Notes under the pieces: generated by a model | What the model saw: only the letters and a program-made list of their open reading frames with translations | What the model was told of the DNA's origin: nothing | Databases searched by the model: none | Assembly: GCA_031370485.1 (NCBI GenBank) | Contig: JANMQK010000096.1 | Location: 1 to 5,875, forward strand | DNA from: JANMQK01 sp031370485 | GTDB taxonomy: Bacteria > Acidobacteriota > Polarisedimenticolia > Gp22-AA2 | Length of the DNA: 5,875 nt | Reading direction: 5' to 3' | Position numbers and translations under genes: made by a program | Shown here: in pieces, positions 1 through 5,050 of the stretch | How positions within the stretch are numbered: the first letter of the stretch is position 1 | Layout: each line of letters opens with the position of its first letter

Positions 1-1190
1 GCCAGCTGCTCCTGGCGCTCGCCTGGCCCTGGCACCGTCCCGCGGTGACGCTCGATTTCGCGGGCGGCAGGGTCTTCCCACTGGGCGGCGCTTTCGATCC
101 GCGCGTGCTGCTCCCCGCCTGCGCCATCGCCCTTCTCCTTATCGAGATCGTCCTGCTTTGGCGGAAGCGAAGGCTACCCGCGCTGCCTCTTCTCCTGGCG
201 CTCGCGGCGCTTCTTCCCGTCTCGAACCTTTTGGTGCCGACCGCCAGCTTCATCGGCGAGCGGTTCCTCTACCTGCCGTTCGCCGGTGTTGCGCTCGCGG
301 CGGCCGTGGCGTGGGAAATGGCGGGCGCCTGCCTCGCGTCCCGACCGGCCGCGCGGGGAGCCGGGTGGGGAGGGGCGTGGATAGCGGCCGCCGGCCTCAT
401 CGTCATTTGCGCCGTGACGGCGGCGGCGCGCGCCGGCGAATGGAAAAGCGAGGAGGCGATCGCCAGGGCCTGGTCGGCGCGCTTCCCGAACGAGCCGATG
501 GTCTGGAACCGCCTGGGGCTCGCGGCCCTCGAGGGGAACGACCCGGAGGGGGCGCGGGAACATTTCCAGAGATCCCTGGCGCTCGACCCTGACAATACCC
601 CGGTCAACCTCCGCCTGGGGATGGTCCTGTCGCGGCTCGGCCGCTGGGCCGAGGCGGTAGCACCCCTCGGGCGAGCCGTGGGCCTCGAGCCGTCCGACCC
701 GGAACCGCGCATCGCACTGTCGCGCGCCTACCTGTCACTGGGCCGCGCCGCCGACGCGGTCCGCGAGGCGGAGGCCGCCTACGCCCTGCGCCCGGCATTG
801 CCGGCGGCGCGCCAGGCGCTCGGGTCGGCGCTTTTCGAAAACGGCCGATACGTCGAGGCCGCCGGGATGTACCGCCTTCTCGTCGGGGACGAGCCTCAGT
901 CGGCGCTTTTGAGGCACGGGCTAATCCTGTCTCTCGACAAGGCCGGGCGCCACGACGACGCCGAGGCCGAGGCGCGGGAGGCGGCGCGTCGTATTCCGGA
1001 CAGCCCGATCTTCGATCTCTGGTGCGCGCGGTTCGCCGCCCGCGCCGGCCGCACGGACGAGGCCTTTCCCCGTCTCAGGGAGGCACGCGACAGCGGCGGG
1101 CCGGTCGGTCGTTGGCTTCACGAGGTGCAGGACCTGCTGCCCTTGCGGGACGACCCGCGCGCCCGCGACCTCGCCGGACCAGCCCGCTGA
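1..1190 (+). CDS. TMTC-like polytopic membrane protein with C-terminal TPR repeats (5' end cut by window)
   Basis: The reading frame is open from base 3 to the TGA at 1188-1190, giving 395 residues. There is no convincing start inside the window: GTG at 45 is an internal Val with coding sequence before it, so the N-terminus lies upstream. Numbering from base 3, hydrophobic segments lie at about residues 35-53, 58-78, 87-106 and 124-142. Between the second and third sits LLPVSNLLVP followed by ERFLYLP, which resembles the conserved loop of DUF1736/TMTC-type proteins (GT-C-like membrane proteins carrying TPRs). Six tandem 34-residue TPR units follow at about 165-198, 199-232, 233-266, 267-300, 301-334 and 335-368, with typical Gly/Ala spacing (for example RLGRWAEAV) and Pro near unit ends. 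TPRs bind proteins. Bacterial homologues are mostly uncharacterised, and glycosyl transfer is only an inference from eukaryotic TMTC proteins. It ends well before the cytochrome promoter region and shows no functional link to it. Confidence 0.82.
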   Translation, partial: QLLLALAWPWHRPAVTLDFAGGRVFPLGGAFDPRVLLPACAIALLLIEIVLLWRKRRLPALPLLLALAALLPVSNLLVPTASFIGERFLYLPFAGVALAAAVAWEMAGACLASRPAARGAGWGGAWIAAAGLIVICAVTAAARAGEWKSEEAIARAWSARFPNEPMVWNRLGLAALEGNDPEGAREHFQRSLALDPDNTPVNLRLGMVLSRLGRWAEAVAPLGRAVGLEPSDPEPRIALSRAYLSLGRAADAVREAEAAYALRPALPAARQALGSALFENGRYVEAAGMYRLLVGDEPQSALLRHGLILSLDKAGRHDDAEAEAREAARRIPDSPIFDLWCARFAARAGRTDEAFPRLREARDSGGPVGRWLHEVQDLLPLRDDPRARDLAGPAR

Positions 1191-1219
1191 GAGATCTCAC
1201 CACTGAGAGATCCCACCAC
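1188..1219 (+). repeat. 16-bp tandem direct repeat over the TPR gene stop codon
   Basis: Two adjacent copies, TGAGAGATCTCACCAC (1188-1203) and TGAGAGATCCCACCAC (1204-1219), differ at one base. The first copy begins with the TGA stop codon of the upstream gene. It contains the 8-base palindrome GAGATCTC (1191-1198), which the second copy breaks. The second copy directly abuts the TTGACA of the candidate promoter at 1220. A tandem binding site for a regulator is possible, and replication slippage is an equally simple explanation. Confidence 0.75.
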
Positions 1220-1253
1220 TTGACAAGAAACCACAATTCAACGATGTTATACC
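1220..1253 (+). promoter_or_regulatory. Candidate sigma70-type promoter for the cytochrome/barrel operon
   Basis: This patch is clearly AT-rich against its GC-rich surroundings. It has a perfect TTGACA at 1220-1225. The -10 is ambiguous: TATACC at 1248-1253 preceded by TGT looks like an extended -10, but lies 22 bases from the -35, which is too far for a normal pairing. GATGTT at 1243-1248 has the ideal 17-base spacing but matches the consensus at only three positions. Transcription would start at about 1255-1260, giving an unusually long leader of about 270 bases before the cytochrome ATG. Confidence 0.45.
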
Positions 1254-1256
1254 CCG

Positions 1257-1312
1257 TCGTGAGCCGGGATTCGAGGGGCCGCGCTCACGGATGGGCAGAC
1301 CATGGCTCACGA
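1257..1312 (+). promoter_or_regulatory. Inverted repeat with two competing partner arms in the operon leader
   Basis: The arm TCGTGAGCC at 1257-1265 is perfectly complementary to GGCTCACGA at 1304-1312 (9 bp). Its core CGTGAGC (1258-1264) is also complementary to GCTCACG at 1283-1289 (7 bp, 18-base loop). The two pairings exclude each other. The two right-hand arms lie 22 bases apart, about two helical turns, so this could be either a set of protein operator half-sites beside the start of transcription or an RNA switch. The sequence alone does not decide between them. Confidence 0.4.
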
Positions 1313-1516
1313 AGAACTTCGGCCGTCGTCTAAGCGCCGGCCGCGGGTTCCCGCAATCCTCGAATACCATTTTCATCATCGCAGGCCGAACGACTTTCGT
1401 TCCGGACATCGTTCCGCGTCCAATACAGCCTCACGGATTTCCGAACGGGCGCGGCCGCGCGCCGGATCCGGTTCCCGTCGCGCCGGCCGTTGACCGCGGA
1501 CTCGAGGGATCGCCTC
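1313..1516 (+). other. Gene-free part of the leader, with small hairpins
   Basis: No convincing gene was found here. Short open frames exist (for example ATG 1302 to TGA 1493), but they lack a Shine-Dalgarno and encode Arg/Ser/Pro-rich strings typical of non-coding GC-rich DNA. Visible structure: a stem GAACGA/TCGTTC with a 3-base loop (1388-1402), extendable by two pairs across one bulged C to 1386-1405; the 10-base palindrome CCGGATCCGG (1462-1471); and GCGGCCGC (1451-1458). If the promoter near 1220 is real, all of this is untranslated leader of the cytochrome mRNA. Confidence 0.5.
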
Positions 1517-1524
1517 AGAAGGAG
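1517..1524 (+). promoter_or_regulatory. Ribosome binding site of the decaheme cytochrome
   Basis: AGAAGGAG lies 7 bases before ATG 1532. It is a strong Shine-Dalgarno at good spacing and decides the start in favour of 1532 over the in-frame TTG at 1490, which has no comparable site. Confidence 0.85.
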
Positions 1525-1531
1525 CGCATCG

Positions 1532-2479
1532 ATGGGCAGACAAGGGTTCAGACCCCCGCTGGTGCCGATCCTGGCCCTGTTCGTCCTGTGCGGGTGGGGA
1601 CGCGCGCCCGCCGAGGAAACCGACCCGCCGTCGGCCGTGGCCGGGGCCGCCGCAACGGCCGGCTACGCCGGAACGGACGCCTGCGCCACCTGCCATGAAG
1701 AGCAGGCCAACGGCCTCAAGGCGACCACCCACGGCAGGACCCGGGCGAAGACCTGGGACGGGGCCGTCGGCTGCGAATCGTGCCACGGGCCCGGCGCCGC
1801 CCACGTCGAGGCGGGAGGCGATGTCAAGCTGATCCGCAACCCGAAGTCGATCCCCGCGTCCGATCTGAATGCGGTCTGCCTCACCTGCCACGAACGCAGC
1901 GAGCGGTCGCACTGGACCGGCAGCGCCCACGAGGGGCGCGGCCTGTCCTGCCTGACCTGCCACAGCATCCACCACGCCCCCTCGCCGTCGACGAAACTCC
2001 TGGCGAAGGCGACCGAGTTCGAAACCTGCACTGCCTGCCATCTCAAGCGGAAGGCGTCCCTGATGCGGTCGGCGCACATGCCGATGCGGGAGGGGCAGAT
2101 GACCTGCACCTCCTGCCACAATCCGCACGGCAGCGCCGGACCGTCATTGCTCAAGCAGTTCTCGCTCAACGAGAACTGCTACGCCTGCCACGCGGAGAAG
2201 CGAGCGCCGATGCTGTGGGAGCACCCTCCCGTGAAGGAGAACTGCGGCACCTGCCACGACCCGCACGGCTCGCTGCACCCGCGGCTTCTCGTGGCGAAGC
2301 AGCCGCGTCTCTGCCAGCAGTGTCACGACGAGACGCGTCACCCGACACAGCCGTACTCGGACGCCTCGGCGGCGCCCGAGTTCTTCCCGAACAGCCGGAT
2401 GTTCGACCGTGGATGCATGAACTGCCATTCGCAGATCCACGGCTCGAACCACCCCAGCGGCGTCCGGTTCAACCGGTAG
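1532..2479 (+). CDS. mtrA: DmsE/MtrA-family periplasmic decaheme c-type cytochrome
   Basis: 315 residues. A Sec signal peptide covers about 1-27 (hydrophobic core VPILALFVL, likely cleavage after APA). Ten CXXCH heme sites follow at residues 51, 81, 116, 140, 166, 192, 216, 238, 261 and 295. Fourteen further His (for example H67, H133, H182, H199, H231, H245, H303) are enough for bis-His ligation of every heme. The stretch from residue 216, with EKRAP, LWEHPPVKENC and a following DPHGS, is the hallmark I recognise for DmsE/MtrA. The length fits MtrA (about 330 residues) and lacks the long N-terminal extension of PioA. In this family the protein threads the MtrB barrel and carries electrons across the outer membrane. 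The barrel gene follows after 9 bases. Whether electrons leave the cell (metal or DMSO reduction) or enter it (Fe(II) oxidation) cannot be told. Start chosen by the strong Shine-Dalgarno and a signal peptide beginning directly at that Met. Confidence 0.95.
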   Translation: MGRQGFRPPLVPILALFVLCGWGRAPAEETDPPSAVAGAAATAGYAGTDACATCHEEQANGLKATTHGRTRAKTWDGAVGCESCHGPGAAHVEAGGDVKLIRNPKSIPASDLNAVCLTCHERSERSHWTGSAHEGRGLSCLTCHSIHHAPSPSTKLLAKATEFETCTACHLKRKASLMRSAHMPMREGQMTCTSCHNPHGSAGPSLLKQFSLNENCYACHAEKRAPMLWEHPPVKENCGTCHDPHGSLHPRLLVAKQPRLCQQCHDETRHPTQPYSDASAAPEFFPNSRMFDRGCMNCHSQIHGSNHPSGVRFNR

Positions 2480-2483
2480 GAGG
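2477..2483 (+). promoter_or_regulatory. Ribosome binding site of the barrel gene, overlapping the cytochrome stop codon
   Basis: TAGGAGG contains the TAG stop of the cytochrome (2477-2479) and sits 5 bases before ATG 2489. Terminating ribosomes would cover this site, so translational coupling of barrel to cytochrome is likely. It also supports ATG 2489 over the in-frame ATG at 2501. Confidence 0.8.
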
Positions 2484-2488
2484 CGGCC

Positions 2489-4873
2489 ATGACGATCCGA
2501 ATGCAAGCATTTGTCGCGGCTTTCCTGGCGATCGGGTTTCTGGCGCCGCCCCGCGCCTCGGCCGAAGAGGCGGCCTCCACGACATCGGGCGAGGCCACCG
2601 TGGGGGTGGTCGGACAGGACCGCGATCCGGTCAACTCGGCGAAGTTCCTCGAGTACCGTGATGTGCCGAGCGGGTTCGTGGCCGAGCAGCTTTTTCTCTC
2701 GTGGGCGCCCCGCACCTCGAGTTTCTTCGACGTGAAGGCATTCGACGTCGGGCAGAGGGACCAGCGGATCGACGTCACCTTCGGAAAGACCGACACCTGG
2801 AAGGGTGTTATCTCGTGGATGGAGAACCCTCGGCTCTGGACCGACCGTGCGCGGCAGCTGTACGCCGGCCAGGGGAATGGCGTGTTCACCCTCGACGACA
2901 CTCTGCAGTCGGCCGTGCAGGCCGGCGCGGCCAGCGTCGACACCACGCCGATGGACGGAGAGTGGGACGCGGGAACCAAGGGCGCCATCCTCAAAAGCGC
3001 CATCCTCAACTCGGCCCAGGACGTCTCGGTGGGATGGCAGCGCAAGACCGGCGGAGCGGACTTCACCTTCACTCCCGGCCGCTCGTGGACTTTCGGCGTC
3101 GGCGCGAGCCGCGAGAGGCGCGGCGGGACGATCCCGCAGCCACTCGGGATGTACTTCACTCTTTCCCCGAGCGAGGTGGCGGCCCCGGTCGATTTCACGA
3201 CCAACTGGGAGACAGGCCGCGTCGAGTATGACCACAAGCGTTTCAACATCGGGGCGCAGGTCACGGCCTCCCAGTTCGACAGCGGCTACAAGTCGGTGAC
3301 CTGGGACAACCAGCTGTTCCTCAACGACACGGCGACGGCCAACCCCCTCGTCGCCAACCCGGCCCGGGGCCGGCTGACGTTCCAGACCGACAACCGCATG
3401 GTCCAGGGGACCGTCTACGGCGGGGTCAACATGCCGGGCCACACGCGCCTCGACCTCAACCTGTCGAGGACGCGCACGACGCAGGATGATTCTTTCCTGC
3501 CGACGACGACCAATACGCTGCTTGCGCCTGCCGCGCTGCCGGCCGCGAGCTTCGACGGCCGGTACGACCTCGACCTGACGTCGGTGCGCGTGTCGTCGCG
3601 ACCGACGAAGAGCTTCCGCTGGAACGCCTGGGCGCGGCGGTTCGAGTACAAGAACGACTCGCCGAGCCTGTCCTTCGACGACTACGTCATGACCGATTAC
3701 CAGATCAACACGTGCGCCAACGTCAACTCGTGCGGCGCCCTGTCGAATCACATCGCGCGGCGCAACCTGCCCGTCGGCTACGAGAAGACCAACCTCGGCG
3801 TCTCGGCCGGCCTCCGGCCCGTCTCCTGGCTGGACGGTTCGCTGGCGGTCGAGCGGGAGGAGATGAAGAGGGACTTCAGCGCCGTCACCGACTCGCACGA
3901 GAACAGCGCCAAGCTGGCCCTCGACTTCACCCTCACCGACTGGTTGTCGGTCCGATCGACCTTCCGGCGGCAGGAGCGCCGCACCGACGAATACGACGCC
4001 GAGTATTTCGTCGAGTCGTTCCCGATCGGTGAGACGTACGTCGCGCCCGTCAACGAGGGGATGCGGCGCTTCATCTGGACCGATCGCGATCGCGACTCCG
4101 CGAGCCTGCTGGCGGAATTCACCGTCGGATCGAAAGTCTCGATCTACGCCGAGGCGACCTACGCCCGGGATCTGTACCTCGACCCCGACAGCGGCGATCG
4201 GATCGGGGAATCCTTCACGATCTCCGAGGATCGCGATTTCAACAGCGTGCCGGAGACCTACGACATCCTGCTGGCCGGCCGCACCGACGACAACTACCGG
4301 ACCTATACGCTGGGCTTCTCGGTGGCCCCCGCGCCCCGCCTCGACCTGTACGCCGACTACACGTGGGAGAAGTCAACCTACGGCCTCGAGACCCGCTACC
4401 GTGCCCCGTCGGCTGGCATCGGTTCGGACGACCCGCTCAACAACTGGGGGAGCGACACGGACGATCGGTACCGGACGGCCAACGTCGGCTTCGATCTCGA
4501 CATCACGGGGAAGGGACGCTGGAAGCTGTCGGCGAATGGATCGCGCTCGGTGGGAACCGGCAACATCGACACGCACTTCGTGCCGGGCGGCGCCGCCTCG
4601 AGCGACACCACCCTGACGCATTTCCCCGAGCTCAAGACCACCCTGACGATCGCCACGGCCACGCTCACGCACGCGATCAACCGGAACCTCGACTATTCCC
4701 TGCGCTACTGGTACGAGTCCTGGAAGGAGGACAACTTCGCGAGCGACCGGATGCAGCCGTACATGGGCGATCCCGGCAACGATCCGGGGTCGGTCACCTC
4801 GATCTTCCTGGGGATGGACTTCTCCGATTACACGAACCATCTCGTGAGCTTCTTCCTGCGGTATCGTTTCTAG
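2489..4873 (+). CDS. mtrB: MtrB/PioB-family decaheme-associated outer-membrane beta-barrel
   Basis: 794 residues. The signal peptide spans 1-25 with cleavage after ASA. NSAKFLEYRD at 49-58, followed by PSGF, is the N-terminal signature of MtrB/PioB proteins. The rest is alternating polar/hydrophobic beta strands with Asp/Asn/Gly-rich loops, and the chain ends in FFLRYRF, a C-terminal Phe beta-signal for BAM insertion. The C-terminal stretch HFPELKTTLTI, then LTHAINRNLDYSLRYWYESWKEDNF, matches the family layout of the last strands. In the family, this barrel sheathes the MtrA-type cytochrome in the outer membrane. It is about 100 residues longer than Shewanella MtrB (about 700), suggesting longer loops. 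It lacks the N-terminal CXXC of gammaproteobacterial MtrB. Its only two Cys are C409 and C415. Same operon as the cytochrome. No extracellular multiheme cytochrome gene follows. Confidence 0.93.
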   Translation: MTIRMQAFVAAFLAIGFLAPPRASAEEAASTTSGEATVGVVGQDRDPVNSAKFLEYRDVPSGFVAEQLFLSWAPRTSSFFDVKAFDVGQRDQRIDVTFGKTDTWKGVISWMENPRLWTDRARQLYAGQGNGVFTLDDTLQSAVQAGAASVDTTPMDGEWDAGTKGAILKSAILNSAQDVSVGWQRKTGGADFTFTPGRSWTFGVGASRERRGGTIPQPLGMYFTLSPSEVAAPVDFTTNWETGRVEYDHKRFNIGAQVTASQFDSGYKSVTWDNQLFLNDTATANPLVANPARGRLTFQTDNRMVQGTVYGGVNMPGHTRLDLNLSRTRTTQDDSFLPTTTNTLLAPAALPAASFDGRYDLDLTSVRVSSRPTKSFRWNAWARRFEYKNDSPSLSFDDYVMTDYQINTCANVNSCGALSNHIARRNLPVGYEKTNLGVSAGLRPVSWLDGSLAVEREEMKRDFSAVTDSHENSAKLALDFTLTDWLSVRSTFRRQERRTDEYDAEYFVESFPIGETYVAPVNEGMRRFIWTDRDRDSASLLAEFTVGSKVSIYAEATYARDLYLDPDSGDRIGESFTISEDRDFNSVPETYDILLAGRTDDNYRTYTLGFSVAPAPRLDLYADYTWEKSTYGLETRYRAPSAGIGSDDPLNNWGSDTDDRYRTANVGFDLDITGKGRWKLSANGSRSVGTGNIDTHFVPGGAASSDTTLTHFPELKTTLTIATATLTHAINRNLDYSLRYWYESWKEDNFASDRMQPYMGDPGNDPGSVTSIFLGMDFSDYTNHLVSFFLRYRF
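2982..3009 (+). repeat. In-frame 15-base tandem duplication in the barrel gene
   Basis: GCGCCATCCTCAA occurs at 2982-2994 and again at 2997-3009, a 15-base period. In the barrel protein it encodes AILKS (166-170) followed by AILNS (171-175). Exact multiples of codons keep the frame. It looks like a small slippage duplication. Confidence 0.7.
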
Positions 4874-4923
4874 GAGCGGCCTGGGCGAGCCGGCGGCGGA
4901 CCCCCTATTGGGGATGGTGCCGT

Positions 4924-4949
4924 CGCGTCCCGGCGCCTTCGGTGACGCG
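4924..4949 (+). terminator. Possible hairpin terminator after the barrel gene, no U-tract
   Basis: CGCGTCCCG (4924-4932) pairs with CGG-T-GACGCG (4940-4949): 9 bp with one bulged T and a 7-base loop. It starts about 50 bases after the stop codon and lies before the next promoter, where a terminator is expected. No T-run follows, so it is not a classical intrinsic terminator, and such stems arise often by chance in GC-rich DNA. Confidence 0.25.
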
Positions 4950-4975
4950 CAGGCGGCGGGCGTTACGGCCCAATC

Positions 4976-5004
4976 TTGACAGCCCCTGCCCCCTCGGACA
5001 GAAT
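4976..5004 (+). promoter_or_regulatory. Sigma70-type promoter of the aminotransferase gene
   Basis: TTGACA (4976-4981), a 17-base spacer, then CAGAAT (4999-5004; four of six consensus positions, including the key A at position 2 and T at position 6). The start would be near 5011, giving a leader of about 40 bases. The downstream gene is therefore probably transcribed independently of the cytochrome/barrel operon. Confidence 0.65.
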
Positions 5005-5007
5005 AAA

Positions 5008-5022
5008 GCTTCGCACCGAAGC
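5008..5022 (+). promoter_or_regulatory. Small perfect inverted repeat at the predicted transcription start
   Basis: GCTTCG (5008-5013), loop CAC, CGAAGC (5017-5022). It lies directly downstream of the -10, where it could be a repressor half-site pair or a 5' stabilising stem. Short enough to be chance. Confidence 0.35.
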
Positions 5023-5035
5023 GCTTTGTCTCTCC

Positions 5036-5040
5036 GGGAG
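5036..5040 (+). promoter_or_regulatory. Ribosome binding site of the aminotransferase
   Basis: GGGAG, 10 bases before ATG 5051. Moderate strength. It supports the 5051 start, which also gives the N-terminal length expected for the family. Confidence 0.55.
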
Positions 5041-5050
5041 AAACCGTCCG

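Noticed and set aside
45..47. GTG at 45 as the start of the TPR protein
   Set aside because: The frame continues upstream to the window edge with a hydrophobic coding-like stretch, and the conserved membrane core of the family needs more N-terminal sequence.
1302..1493. Possible 63-residue leader peptide starting MAHEELRPSSKRR
   Set aside because: No Shine-Dalgarno before the ATG, and composition (Arg, Ser, His) is that of random GC-rich DNA. A basic small protein cannot be excluded, but nothing supports it.
1490..1531. Extended start of the cytochrome at TTG 1490
   Set aside because: It would add 14 residues (MTADSRDRLRRSAS) before the signal peptide and has no ribosome site, whereas ATG 1532 has AGAAGGAG at 7 bases.
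1592..1594. Cys20 in the cytochrome signal peptide as a lipoprotein attachment site
   Set aside because: The residues before it (FVL) do not fit a lipobox, which needs a small residue at -1. A normal signal peptidase I site (APA) follows at 25-27.
1780..2661. 293-codon + strand open frame overlapping the cytochrome and the start of the barrel
   Set aside because: Out of frame with ten heme motifs and rich in Arg/Pro/Ala. It is a frame shadow.
2144..3898. 584-codon open frame on the - strand opposite the barrel and cytochrome
   Set aside because: It lies over two genes with clear family signatures on the + strand. Its product is Arg/Val/Gly/His-rich without recognisable domains, the usual shadow of GC-rich codon bias.
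4086..4093. GCGATCGC octamer, a highly iterated palindrome in cyanobacteria
   Set aside because: Only this copy was noticed, and it simply results from repeated Asp-Arg codons in the barrel gene.
4902..4913. CCCC-TATT-GGGG mini-hairpin after the barrel gene
   Set aside because: Only four pairs and no T-run follows. Too weak to call a terminator.
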